Assembly (NCBI GenBank): GCA_020056225.1
Contig: JAGVIE010000030.1
Span: 1 to 64,000 of the forward strand
Direction: 5' to 3'
DNA length: 64,000 nt
Source of the DNA: Bacteroidota bacterium
GTDB lineage: Bacteria > Bacteroidota > Ignavibacteria > UBA10030 > SZUA-254
Shown here one piece after another: positions 28,232 through 38,890 of the stretch (positions within the stretch are counted from its first letter, which is position 1; every line of letters begins with the position of its first letter). The notes under the pieces are model-generated. The model did not search any database and was not told where the DNA came from. It was given only the letters and a program-made list of their open reading frames with translations. The translations under genes and the position numbers were made by a program.

Positions 28232-30612
28232 TGATTGAAAGACTCCACATAGGAATTAAGGGAGCGGTTCAAGGTGTCGGATTCAGACCCTTCATATATC
28301 GACTTGCCGCGGAGATGAATCTGAGCGGTTGGGTGTTGAATTCTGCGCAGGGCGTTTTCATCGAGGTTGAGGGTGACAAATTAAAACTTGATAGATTTTT
28401 ACTCCGCATTGAAAATGAAAAGCCAGACCGGTCTTTTATCCAGAGTCTTGAGGCTTCGTTCCTCGATCCAGTCGGGTTCACGACATTCGAAATACGTCAC
28501 AGCAAAACCGGCGGTGATATTACCACAATTGTTCTTCCCGATATTGCAACTTGCAAAGATTGTCTCAGAGAAATTTTCGATCCTTCGAATCACCGCTATC
28601 ATTATCCTTTTACCAACTGCACAAATTGTGGACCACGATTTTCTATTATTGAATCACTCCCGTACGACCGGCTAAACACAACAATGAAAAATTTTTACAT
28701 GTGCGAAGATTGTCAGCATGAGTATGAAAATCCGCTCGACCGACGGTTTCACGCACAGCCCAACTGCTGTCCTAAGTGCGGACCACATATAGAGTTATTG
28801 GATTCAACCGGCGCACGATTATCTATTTCCATTCAAGCATTGATGCAAACCGCCGCCGCAATTCGTTCAGGAAAAATAGCTGCCATCAAAGGTCTTGGCG
28901 GGTTTTTATTTATGGTAGATGCACGCAACAACGAGGCTGTCATTCGTCTTCGCGAGCGTAAACATCGGGAGGAAAAACCTTTCGCAACAATGTATCCATC
29001 TTTAAATGTCGTTAAAACCGACTGTGAGGTGTCAAGTCTCGAAGAGAGGCTGTTGCTTTCGCCGGAATCTCCGATTGTTCTTCTAAAACGAATATCAAAT
29101 GACTGGCGGTCTCAATCGGGTTTGTCTTATTCGGTTGCTCCAAATAATCCATATCTTGGGGTGATGATGCCGTACACCCCGCTGTATCACATATTGATGC
29201 GAGAGTTGAATTTCCCGGTAGTAGCGACAAGCGGCAATTTATCCGATGAGCCGATTTGTATATGTGAAGAAGAAGCGATAAAACGCCTTGCCGGAATTGC
29301 CGATATTTTTCTCGTTCACAATCGCCCGATTAAACGACACGTAGATGATTCCATTGTTCGCATAATGCTGGGAAGGGAACTTCTCCTCAGGCGTGCGAGA
29401 GGTTATGCGCCACTGCCAATACGTTTTCAGATGAAATCTCGTGAACCGGTTATGTCGCTCGGTGCGCATCTAAAAAATACGATCGCATTAACTTCCGGAG
29501 AAAATGTTTTTATCAGCCAACACATCGGCGATCTTGAGACGAAGGAGGCTTATGATGCATTTCAAAATATTATTGATAGCTTCAAATTATTGTACCAAAC
29601 ACCAACCGTGCAATTTGTTTCCGATTTACATCCCAATTATCTATCTACACAATACGCAAAAGGCAAGGAGACACCGGTCATCCAAATTCAGCACCATTAT
29701 GCACATATTGCTTCGTGTATGGCTGATAATCAGATTGACGGCAGAGTTCTCGGGATATCGTGGGATGGCACGGGCTACGGACCCGACGGTACGATCTGGG
29801 GTAGTGAGTTTCTTCTGACGAACGATAACTCGTTCGAGCATGTTGCATCGTTCCGGCAATTTAAACTTCCCGGTGGCGAGCGGGCAATTAAAGAACCGAG
29901 ACGAACCGCGATCGGAATTTTATTCGAAATCTTCGGGAAGGATTTAGAAAAATTTTTTGATTTGCCTTTCATCCAATCTTTCAGCAACGACGAGTTTAGC
30001 ACAATTATTCAAATGCTGGAGAGAAACCTGAACTCACCGATTACTTCTAGCGCCGGACGTCTCTTCGATGGGGTTGCAGCGTTAGTCGGATTAAATCAGC
30101 GCACATCTTTTGAGGGACAGGCTGCTATGGGGCTTGAATTCGCAATTGGAAACTCATCAACCAACGAACATTACAAGTGGTCAATAGTTAATGGTCGGTT
30201 ACCAATGACGAACATCGAACATCCGACATCGAACAACGTAATCGATCATCATAATTCTCCAAGCCTAAATCTCAAATCCCAAATCATTGTAGATTGGGCG
30301 CCGATGATCCTTGATATTCTTGAAGATGTTAAACGAAACACGGATGTTGGAATCATTTCTGTAAAATTTCATAATACATTGGTGGAAATCATTCTTGAAA
30401 TAGCAAAACGTATCGGCGAGAAACGCGTTGTGATATCGGGCGGCTGTTTTCAGAATAAATATCTTACCGAACACGCCGTGCAAAAACTTCAAGCGGAAGG
30501 ATTTCATCCCTACTGGCATCAAAGGGTTCCGCCGAACGATGGCGGAATATCGCTCGGTCAAATTGTTGCTGCATCAAAGCATATTAATTTGCATGGAAGC
30601 GTAGATAAATAG
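28231..30612 (+). CDS. hypF: Carbamoyltransferase HypF
   Basis: Acylphosphatase domain GAVQGVGFRPF; C-x2-C zinc fingers; YrdC-like KGLGGF; HHYAHIASCMAD; overlaps the hypB stop. Confidence 0.96.
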   Translation: MIERLHIGIKGAVQGVGFRPFIYRLAAEMNLSGWVLNSAQGVFIEVEGDKLKLDRFLLRIENEKPDRSFIQSLEASFLDPVGFTTFEIRHSKTGGDITTIVLPDIATCKDCLREIFDPSNHRYHYPFTNCTNCGPRFSIIESLPYDRLNTTMKNFYMCEDCQHEYENPLDRRFHAQPNCCPKCGPHIELLDSTGARLSISIQALMQTAAAIRSGKIAAIKGLGGFLFMVDARNNEAVIRLRERKHREEKPFATMYPSLNVVKTDCEVSSLEERLLLSPESPIVLLKRISNDWRSQSGLSYSVAPNNPYLGVMMPYTPLYHILMRELNFPVVATSGNLSDEPICICEEEAIKRLAGIADIFLVHNRPIKRHVDDSIVRIMLGRELLLRRARGYAPLPIRFQMKSREPVMSLGAHLKNTIALTSGENVFISQHIGDLETKEAYDAFQNIIDSFKLLYQTPTVQFVSDLHPNYLSTQYAKGKETPVIQIQHHYAHIASCMADNQIDGRVLGISWDGTGYGPDGTIWGSEFLLTNDNSFEHVASFRQFKLPGGERAIKEPRRTAIGILFEIFGKDLEKFFDLPFIQSFSNDEFSTIIQMLERNLNSPITSSAGRLFDGVAALVGLNQRTSFEGQAAMGLEFAIGNSSTNEHYKWSIVNGRLPMTNIEHPTSNNVIDHHNSPSLNLKSQIIVDWAPMILDILEDVKRNTDVGIISVKFHNTLVEIILEIAKRIGEKRVVISGGCFQNKYLTEHAVQKLQAEGFHPYWHQRVPPNDGGISLGQIVAASKHINLHGSVDK

Positions 30613-30690
30613 ATTATAGAACTCGTTATTATTTTTTGTTAAATTGAACATAACATACATCATTCAAATTTTGAAAATTTAGGTTGAACT

Positions 30691-30951
30691 ATGTGTCTCG
30701 CAATACCAGGAAAAATTTTAGATATTGATCGCGCCTCTCAGCCCTTAATGGGTAAAGTCAGTTTTGGCGGAATTCAAAAACAAATATGTCTCGAGTTGAC
30801 ACCGAATGCAGCCATTGGTGAATATGTAATAGTACACGTAGGTTTTGCAATCAGTAAAATGGACGAAACCGAGGCGCTAGAAACGTTGAAGTTAATAAAA
30901 GAAATAGAAAATTTTGGCGATAAACTTGATCCTCCAAATCCGGAAAAGTAA
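30691..30951 (+). CDS. hypC: Hydrogenase assembly chaperone HypC
   Basis: MCLAIPGKILDI. Confidence 0.95.
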   Translation: MCLAIPGKILDIDRASQPLMGKVSFGGIQKQICLELTPNAAIGEYVIVHVGFAISKMDETEALETLKLIKEIENFGDKLDPPNPEK

Positions 30952-30954
30952 AAT

Positions 30955-31431
30955 ATGAAATCATTTCTTGCGTTAATCATTCTTCTTATACCTCTGCGCA
31001 GCTTGTCGCAACAATCAAACAGCCAACTTGCAGAAAAATACAAAGATGAAATATCGAAGACCGATATCGCATTTAATGATCTGTGCCAAAAAGATGGATT
31101 AGCAAAAGCGTTCATCGACTTTGCGGCAGATGAAGTTATTCTAATGCGGCAGAATCAATTGCCCATAATCGGGATAGATGCACTGAAAGAGCGATATAAA
31201 AATTTTCAATCCAGACTAAAACTGACTTGGTATCCGATCAAAGCAGATGTATCTTCTTCCGGCGATCTGGGATATACATTCGGAAACTGGAAGCTTATTG
31301 GAAAGACAGCCGACGGGAAAGACACAACATCATACGGCGTTTATGTATCAATTTGGAAAAAACAGAAAGACGGTAAGTGGAAATATGTCTTTGACGGTGG
31401 AAACGATACTCCACCACCATTAATTAAATAA
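30955..31431 (+). CDS. Secreted DUF4440/SnoaL-like protein
   Basis: Signal peptide, then nuclear-transport-factor-2-like pattern (FAADEVILMRQNQLPIIG...W.....KWKYVFDGGND). Confidence 0.65.
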   Translation: MKSFLALIILLIPLRSLSQQSNSQLAEKYKDEISKTDIAFNDLCQKDGLAKAFIDFAADEVILMRQNQLPIIGIDALKERYKNFQSRLKLTWYPIKADVSSSGDLGYTFGNWKLIGKTADGKDTTSYGVYVSIWKKQKDGKWKYVFDGGNDTPPPLIK

Positions 31432-31449
31432 GATGAATAGTACAAAGCA

Positions 31450-32553
31450 ATGAAATATATCGATGAATATCGGAACGGTGAAATCGCCGGTAAGTATCTT
31501 GAATTGATATCGAGGATAACGACGCGCCCGTGGAGAATTATGGAAATATGCGGTGGGCAAACGCACAATATTATGAAATCCGGACTTGAAGAATTATTAC
31601 CAAAGAACATTACGCTTCTTCATGGACCTGGCTGTCCCGTTTGTGTTACCCCAATCGAGATGATAGATAAAGCGATTGCTATAGCCGCACGGCCTGAAGT
31701 TATTTTTACTTCTTTCGGCGATATGCTGCGTGTACCGGGTTCACAAAAGGATTTGCTTACAGTTAAAGCAAGCGGGGGAGATGTTAGAATCGTTTACTCG
31801 CCGCTCGACGCAGTCAGAATTGCAGTACAGAATCCCAATAAAAATATTGTGTTCTTTGGGGTAGGGTTCGAAACAACCGCGCCGGCAAACGCTATGGCTG
31901 TATGGCAGGCAAAAAAGCTCGGATTGAAAAACTTCTCGATTCTATGTTCGCATGTTCTTGTTCCACCCGCCATCGAAGCTCTGCTTGAGTCATCGTTAAA
32001 TTCAATTCAAGGATTTCTTGCCGCAGGGCATGTTTGTACAGTGATGGGGTACGAAGAATATATTCCGATTGCATCCCGTTACAAATGCCCTATAGTTGTG
32101 ACGGGTTTCGAACCTGTGGATATTCTTCAAGGCATTTATATGGCAGTGAAACAACTTGAAGAAAACCGTTATGAAGTGGAAAATCAATATACCCGTTCGG
32201 TTAAGAAGGAAGGGAATCTTGCCGCAAAAAAAATAATCACCGATGTTTTTGAGGTTGTTGACAGGAAATGGCGTGGCATTGGTGAGATACCTCACAGCGG
32301 TTTTAAGCTAAGGAAGGATTATATTGTATATGATGCAGAAAAAATATATCATAGTATAAATATAAATGTGCAAGAATCACCACTATGTATTGCCGGACGA
32401 GTTCTGCAAGGAATCAACAAACCACATGAATGTACCGCTTATGGTTCGCTGTGTACCCCGGAACATCCGCTTGGCGCGCCGATGGTTTCATCTGAAGGAG
32501 CATGTGCGGCATATTATCGTTATCGCAGTATTTCCTTCAAAGAACAGCCTTAA
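31450..32553 (+). CDS. hypD: Hydrogenase formation protein HypD
   Basis: [61 protein letters not shown]. Confidence 0.96.
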   Translation: MKYIDEYRNGEIAGKYLELISRITTRPWRIMEICGGQTHNIMKSGLEELLPKNITLLHGPGCPVCVTPIEMIDKAIAIAARPEVIFTSFGDMLRVPGSQKDLLTVKASGGDVRIVYSPLDAVRIAVQNPNKNIVFFGVGFETTAPANAMAVWQAKKLGLKNFSILCSHVLVPPAIEALLESSLNSIQGFLAAGHVCTVMGYEEYIPIASRYKCPIVVTGFEPVDILQGIYMAVKQLEENRYEVENQYTRSVKKEGNLAAKKIITDVFEVVDRKWRGIGEIPHSGFKLRKDYIVYDAEKIYHSININVQESPLCIAGRVLQGINKPHECTAYGSLCTPEHPLGAPMVSSEGACAAYYRYRSISFKEQP

Positions 32554-32607
32554 TGCTATACCAGCTCGGCTTGAGAATAATCCTTCTATTAATTGTATAA
32601 AGTTCGA

Positions 32608-35600
32608 ATGAAACGATTTCTTTCCATATTAATATTCAATATAGTACTCACAACATTTTTTTCATTAAGGTTGCTGATTGCCCAGACGAACACCCTATCC
32701 GAAACATGGCGGTGGGTAAAGTTTTCCACAGAGTCAGGACTTCCCTCGAATCGTGTTTTTGATGTTATTGAAACACGATCGGGTGACACATGGGCTAGAA
32801 CACAATCCGGGCTGACATGGTTTAACGGATATTATTGGGAACCGGTCGGTAAAGATAAAGGACTGCCCGAAAAAATGTTGGGACAGGTTATTCTCGATGA
32901 TAATGATAGTTTACTCGTGCTTTCGGAAGACCTTGTATACTATGGAGGAAAGCAGGGCTTCCAACAGATGCGAATTACTGAAAACGGAAAAAAGAAACCG
33001 GTTACCCAAATTGCTCCATTCGGTAATGAAGGATATCTCTTTATATGCGATTCCTCTCTATACTTGTATCGGAACGGTCAAGTTAAGCCGTATCTTTTAC
33101 CTGCCGAACTTCAAGGGCAGAAAATCGCTGAGTTATACTTTACGAATGACAGAACTCTTTGGCTCAACACATCGGATGGATTATACCGCTGGGACGGCAG
33201 TACATGGTTTCTGAAATTAAAAAACACAGGTCTTCCATTTGGGATACGCTTATTCGCGGAAGATACGCATGGAAACGGACTGGTGTTCATTGTTTACCCA
33301 AAAAAATATTTTGGACTTTGGGAATGGCACCAACATACATCACTTATTCACAACCCGAAACAGTCATCCGACAACATTCTCGCTCTCGATCTTTCATCGG
33401 ATGATCAGGCACTTGTTGTCAAAGAATCTGACGAAGTAATAATTCGTCATGGATTAAAATGGTCCTCATTGGAATATCCGCCTTACCAATTAAGGAATAT
33501 TTTGTTTATTAGATTCAGAAATAATGGTGATATTTGGGTTGGGACAGAGACAGGACTCTATCTGCATAACACAACGTCGAAGCGATGGACCACCTGGAAA
33601 TATATTTCTCCGGATAACAGAAATAATATTAATGAATTATTGCAAACGAAAGATGGGTCGATCTGGGTTGGCACCGCAAGAGGAATCCAGATTCATAGAC
33701 CCGATGGAAAAATAGAAGATGTTCAAAAACTATTCGGCAGGGAATTGGGAGTTGTTACGGGAATTGCCGAGGATGCCGATAACAATGTATGGATAGGCAG
33801 CGGATCTTCATTCAATGGCAGTTACAGATGGGATGGTTCTAATTGGAAATATTTTGGTATCAACGAGGGTCTCGATATAGGCCATATCCATAAGATTGTA
33901 AGAGATCGTCAGGGTAGACCTTGGTTTCTTGGATTGGAACGCAGCGACTATAACAATCGGAAGGTGGAGAGAGAACCCGGCGCCTACCTGTATTCAAATG
34001 GACGCTTTATCCCCTGGGGAACAAAACAGGGGCTTGCCAACGGTAGAGTATATACTTTCACTGAGGATGCTGACGGCGCATATTGGTTCGGTACCAACAA
34101 TGGCATGAGTAGATGGAAGCCAAACGATGAAGATCGAAGTCGCGGTGTATGGACGCACTGGACTATCGATCATGGGTTGAAGATGAATAAAGTATTCACG
34201 ATTGCTTCCGGTCCTAAGAATGAAATTTGGTTCGGTGATCAAAATAACGGTCTTGGATTTATGGATGGCGAAACACCTCGATATATTACTATTGAAGACG
34301 GTCTTGTAAGTAATGCCGTATGGGATATCCGCGTTGATACGCAGGGAAAAGTATGGATCTCGACCAGGGGAGGCGTTTCTGTCTTTAATAAGGGTACATT
34401 TTCTTCGTTCGATATGGTCAAAGGTTTAGAAAATACACGAATATGGCCCATTCTCCCAACTAAAGATAGGGTTTATATCGGAACGAGCGGCGGTGGTGTG
34501 ATGATTCTAAACTTCCGAGGTTATAATGATACCAACCCTAAATTGATTCTCTCTAGTCCGATCATTGAAGGGAATAATGTCCTTGTCAGCTGGAGAGTGT
34601 TCTCGTGGTGGGGAGAGCAAATTTCCGATGACATCGAAACAAGACATAGGATCGATAATGGTGAATGGTCGAAATGGGAAAGAGACCGGCATATTAACAT
34701 CGGAAATGTTTCAGACGGCGATCATGATTTTCAAATCCAGACAAAAAATGTTTTTGGAAATTATGAATCATCTGGAAAAAGTATTTCATTCACAATTCCA
34801 CCGCCCTTATATCTTCAACCTAAATATTACCTGCCGGTCGGGACTCTATCTCTTGGTATTATCATCCTAGGCTGGATATATTTTATCAAGAAAAAAAGAC
34901 AAGATACAGAACTTAAAAGATCAGAGATCCGGTATAAAAATCTTTTCGATACGGCGAACGATGCAATTATTATTTTCGAGCCGAAAGGGAAAATTATCCT
35001 TGGAGTTAATAATAAAGCCTGCGAGCTTTATGGTTTTACTAAGGATGAATTCGTGGGGATGAATTTAGAATTAATCTCAAAAAGTGTCGGCTATGAAGAG
35101 GAAATGATTCTGCACGTTCAGTGTGACAGTCGTGGAAAAGTTTTCGACGCAGTTCATATCTCAAAATCCGGCGCAGAGATTTATCTACACATTAATGCCT
35201 CCATGATCGATTATGATGGAAAAGAAGCGATATTGAGTTTAAATCGGGATATAACCGATCAGAGGCAAGCCGAAGCCAGGATTCGGCTTCTGGCGCAAAC
35301 AGTTGCATCTGCACAGGATTATGTTTCGATTACCGACCTTAAAGATAATATACTTTTCGTCAACGATGCATTCGCCAAAGCTTATGGATACACTCCGGAC
35401 GAACTATATGGAAAAAATATTTTAGTTGTACGTTCCCCGCTTACACCGCGAGAGATTACATCTCAGATATTGGAAGCAACACTTAAGGAATGCTGGAACG
35501 GAGAACTTTACAATAGACGAAAGGACGGAACAGATTTTGCCATCGAGTTGTGGACTTCTGTGGTTCGGAATGAGCTAAATGAGCCGATAGCTCTTGTTGG

Positions 35601-35880
35601 TGTTGCAAGAAATATAACGGAACGTAAACAATATGAAGAGGAACGTGATCATCTGATTGCAGAATTAAAGCAAGCTCTATCCGATGTCAAATACCTAAGC
35701 GGACTTCTCCCGATTTGTTCTTCCTGTAAAAAAATCCGTGACGATAAAGGATACTGGACTCAAGTGGAAACTTATCTTGAAAAACATTCGGATGCCACTT
35801 TTACGCACGGTTTGTGCCCTGATTGCACTAAACAATATTTTCCTGAGATATATAATAAAGTTAAGGATAAAAATTTCTGA
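32608..35880 (+). CDS. Two-component-propeller (Reg_prop/Y_Y_Y) membrane sensor with two PAS domains and a Cys-rich C-terminal domain; no kinase domain
   Basis: Signal peptide; repeats such as 'GDIWVGTETGLYLH'; TM segment; PAS S-box x2; C-term LLPICSSCKKIRDDKGYWTQVETYLEKHSDATFTHGLCPDC. Confidence 0.85.
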   Translation: MKRFLSILIFNIVLTTFFSLRLLIAQTNTLSETWRWVKFSTESGLPSNRVFDVIETRSGDTWARTQSGLTWFNGYYWEPVGKDKGLPEKMLGQVILDDNDSLLVLSEDLVYYGGKQGFQQMRITENGKKKPVTQIAPFGNEGYLFICDSSLYLYRNGQVKPYLLPAELQGQKIAELYFTNDRTLWLNTSDGLYRWDGSTWFLKLKNTGLPFGIRLFAEDTHGNGLVFIVYPKKYFGLWEWHQHTSLIHNPKQSSDNILALDLSSDDQALVVKESDEVIIRHGLKWSSLEYPPYQLRNILFIRFRNNGDIWVGTETGLYLHNTTSKRWTTWKYISPDNRNNINELLQTKDGSIWVGTARGIQIHRPDGKIEDVQKLFGRELGVVTGIAEDADNNVWIGSGSSFNGSYRWDGSNWKYFGINEGLDIGHIHKIVRDRQGRPWFLGLERSDYNNRKVEREPGAYLYSNGRFIPWGTKQGLANGRVYTFTEDADGAYWFGTNNGMSRWKPNDEDRSRGVWTHWTIDHGLKMNKVFTIASGPKNEIWFGDQNNGLGFMDGETPRYITIEDGLVSNAVWDIRVDTQGKVWISTRGGVSVFNKGTFSSFDMVKGLENTRIWPILPTKDRVYIGTSGGGVMILNFRGYNDTNPKLILSSPIIEGNNVLVSWRVFSWWGEQISDDIETRHRIDNGEWSKWERDRHINIGNVSDGDHDFQIQTKNVFGNYESSGKSISFTIPPPLYLQPKYYLPVGTLSLGIIILGWIYFIKKKRQDTELKRSEIRYKNLFDTANDAIIIFEPKGKIILGVNNKACELYGFTKDEFVGMNLELISKSVGYEEEMILHVQCDSRGKVFDAVHISKSGAEIYLHINASMIDYDGKEAILSLNRDITDQRQAEARIRLLAQTVASAQDYVSITDLKDNILFVNDAFAKAYGYTPDELYGKNILVVRSPLTPREITSQILEATLKECWNGELYNRRKDGTDFAIELWTSVVRNELNEPIALVGVARNITERKQYEEERDHLIAELKQALSDVKYLSGLLPICSSCKKIRDDKGYWTQVETYLEKHSDATFTHGLCPDCTKQYFPEIYNKVKDKNF

Positions 35881-36045
35881 GAGCATTTTCTGAGATGAAA
35901 TTCAACGAAGCAAAAGCTCAAATGCTAAGCATGGGCATTCAAATGTTTTAGATTAAACCATATATTCCGGAAATATTCTATAGAACTCTGCCGATGTTCT
36001 TCATCCTACATCAATACAACACAGTAAATCTGGTGAAACAAATTT

Positions 36046-36991
36046 ATGAAAACAAGAAAGCTTGGGACTTCGGGTCCCGATCTCACTGAAATTGGATTTG
36101 GCAGTTGGGCTATTGGCGGTCCATGGGAATACGGCTGGGGTGCTGTTGATGACGGGCAATCTATCAAAGCTATTCGTCGGGCGTTTGAACTCGGTATAAA
36201 CTGGATAGATACCGCGGCGGTTTACGGCCCTCGGACATTCCGAAGAAGTTGTCGCACGCGCCATTCACGGTAAACGGAAGGATGTTTTTCTAGCAACCAA
36301 GTGCGGAATGGTCTGGGATGAGCGACGAAGAGTGAAAATTCACGCTTCCCCTGAAAGCATACTGAAAGAAATCGATAATAGTTTAAGGCGACTTCAGACT
36401 GATTATATTGACCTGTACCAAATTCATTGGCACGATCCAGAAACAGCGGTTGAAGATTCGTGGGGTACACTTGTTCGATTGAAGGAATCGGGTAAAGTTC
36501 GCCATATCGGTGTATGCAATTACGATGTGCCGCTTCTCGAGAGGTGCCGCGTTATCGCACCGGTTCAGTCTCTTCAGCCGCCGTATAATATGTTAAGAAG
36601 AAAAATCGAGAAGGAAATCCTGCCATATTGCTTGCTGCATAAAATCGGCGTCGTTGCTTACAGTCCGATGCAAGCCGGTCTCTTAACCGGAAAATTTGAT
36701 TTTAATAAACTCGCCCCCGATGATTGGCGTCGAAAGAATCCATACTTTCAGGAACCGTTTCTTTCACAAGCTATGAAGTTTACCGATAACATCATGCCGG
36801 TTGCGGATAAATACAAAAAAACTATCGGACAAATTGCTGTAGCTTGGGTTTTACAGAATCCCGCGATAACATCTGCAATTGTTGGCGCAAGAACGGTTGA
36901 ACAGGTAGAAGTGAATGTTTGTGCTTTCGGGTTCTCGCTCCGGGATGAAGATATTCAATTCATACGGAATGAACTTCAGACGTTTGCGTAG
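36046..36991 (+). pseudogene. Aldo/keto reductase split by a +1 frameshift near 36228-36230
   Basis: 36046..36273 ends ..DTAAVYGPRTFRR; the other frame continues LGHSEEVVARAIHGKRKDVFLATKCGMVWDE... through 36991. Confidence 0.8.
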
Positions 36992-37104
36992 ATACTGGAA
37001 CTGCGAGGCTGATTATTATATTGGCTTTCGGATTTAAAAATCGTTATTTTCCAAAAATGGAAACCAGCTATTAAATTCAAAACTAATTACACCCTTGCAC
37101 GAAT

Positions 37105-38169
37105 ATGGATGACCGAAAAAATATCATTGATGGAAATTTGAACTGTCCGCTGCCTATCACCAATTATGACCGAGTAACAATGGCGCATGGCGGCGGCGGT
37201 AAATTGAGCCAGCAGCTTTTTCAGCAAATGTTTCTTGCACAATTTGGGAACGAGTATCTTGATGCTCAACATGATGGAGCGATGTTCACTCTGGAAGGAA
37301 AGCGGTTCGCGTTTAGTACTGATTCCTACGTAGTCAGCCCGATATTCTTTCCTGGCGGAAATATAGGCGAGCTTGCAATTAACGGTACTGTAAACGATCT
37401 TGCGATGTGTGGCGCGAAACCGATGTATCTTTCGGTTGCGTTTATAATCGAGGAGGGATTATTGATGGAAGATCTGTGGAAGATAATTCTCTCCATGCAA
37501 GCAGCAGCCAAAAACGCAGGGGTATTATTGATTACCGGAGATACCAAAGTGGTCGATAGGGGAAAGGGCGATAAAATTTTCATCAACACTTCAGGTGTAG
37601 GGATAATCGAACCGGGAATCGATATTCATCCGAAGCGCGCTATGGCAGGAGATAAAATTATTATCAGCGGGTCGATTGCCGAACACGGGGTTGCTATCAT
37701 GTCGGTACGAGAGGGATTGGAATTCGATTCACCCATAAAAAGCGATTGTGCAGCTCTCAACGATCTTGTCCGGACGATGTTAGATGTAAGTAAAAATATT
37801 CACGTACTTCGAGATCCTACGCGCGGCGGCGTAGCAAGCGTTCTTAATGAGATTGCAGGACAGGCAAAAGTCGGAATTATAATAGAGGAAACGTCTATAC
37901 CGATAACCGAACCTGTTGAAGGTGCATGTGAAATTTTGGGGCTTGACCCGCTTTATATCGCGAACGAAGGAAAATTGATCGCGTTCGTCGCGCCGGTTGA
38001 TGCTGAAAAAGTTTTGATGAAGATGAAATCGCACCCTCTCGGAAAGGACGCTGTTATCTTCGGTGAAGTAGTTGCCGAACATCCGGGTGTGGTTGTTATG
38101 GAAAGCAGTATTAAAGGCAAGCGAATTGTCGATATGATAACAGGTGAACAACTCCCGAGGATTTGCTGA
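37105..38169 (+). CDS. hypE: Hydrogenase maturation protein HypE
   Basis: MAHGGGGKLSQQL; DPTRGGVASVLNEIA; C-terminal PRIC. Confidence 0.96.
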   Translation: MDDRKNIIDGNLNCPLPITNYDRVTMAHGGGGKLSQQLFQQMFLAQFGNEYLDAQHDGAMFTLEGKRFAFSTDSYVVSPIFFPGGNIGELAINGTVNDLAMCGAKPMYLSVAFIIEEGLLMEDLWKIILSMQAAAKNAGVLLITGDTKVVDRGKGDKIFINTSGVGIIEPGIDIHPKRAMAGDKIIISGSIAEHGVAIMSVREGLEFDSPIKSDCAALNDLVRTMLDVSKNIHVLRDPTRGGVASVLNEIAGQAKVGIIIEETSIPITEPVEGACEILGLDPLYIANEGKLIAFVAPVDAEKVLMKMKSHPLGKDAVIFGEVVAEHPGVVVMESSIKGKRIVDMITGEQLPRIC

Positions 38170-38173
38170 TATC

Positions 38174-38890
38174 ATGATAAATAATCCATGGCTTCATACA
38201 ACAGATCTTTGCCGTTACTACCGTCGCGGGTCCCAGGAAGTACGTGCGCTTGACGGCGTTACGCTCGCAGTAGAGCGCGGTGAATTTCTTGGTGTCGTAG
38301 GTTCATCCGGTTCGGGTAAATCTACGCTCTTAAATCTATTTGCGGGTTTGGATACACCGACTTCCGGTTCGGTAGAGATCCAGGGGGTTCCATTAGCCAG
38401 TATGTCACGCCGCCAGCTTGCTGGGTACCGCGCACAGAAAGTTGGTATCGTGTTTCAATCGTTTAACCTGATCTCTCATTATTCAGCGTTGCAAAATGTA
38501 GAGACCGCATTGTACTTCAATAACACAGCGCCGAAAGACCGGCGTCGGCTTGCTTCGGCTGTGCTGGAGCAAATGGGGCTTGCCGACAGGATGATGCACA
38601 GACCGTCCGACCTTTCTGGTGGAGAACAACAACGTGTGGCAGTTGCACGAGCTTTGGTGAAAAAGCCTGAGGTTCTCTTTGCCGATGAACCTACCGGAAA
38701 TCTCGATTACGATAACTCCCGGCAGATTGCTTCGCTCCTGATGTCGTTGAATCACAGCGGTCTTACTATCCTGATGGTGACGCACAATTTAGAAATGGCG
38801 CAGGAATGCGCTCACCGAACTATCAAAATGCAATACGGAGCTATAATCAGAGATGGGAGCGCCAATCTTAGAGGGAGCGAACCATCATGA
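38174..38890 (+). CDS. LolD/MacB-type ABC transporter ATP-binding protein
   Basis: GSSGSGKSTLLNLFAGLD; LSGGEQQRVAVARAL; ADEPTGNLD. Confidence 0.95.
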   Translation: MINNPWLHTTDLCRYYRRGSQEVRALDGVTLAVERGEFLGVVGSSGSGKSTLLNLFAGLDTPTSGSVEIQGVPLASMSRRQLAGYRAQKVGIVFQSFNLISHYSALQNVETALYFNNTAPKDRRRLASAVLEQMGLADRMMHRPSDLSGGEQQRVAVARALVKKPEVLFADEPTGNLDYDNSRQIASLLMSLNHSGLTILMVTHNLEMAQECAHRTIKMQYGAIIRDGSANLRGSEPS

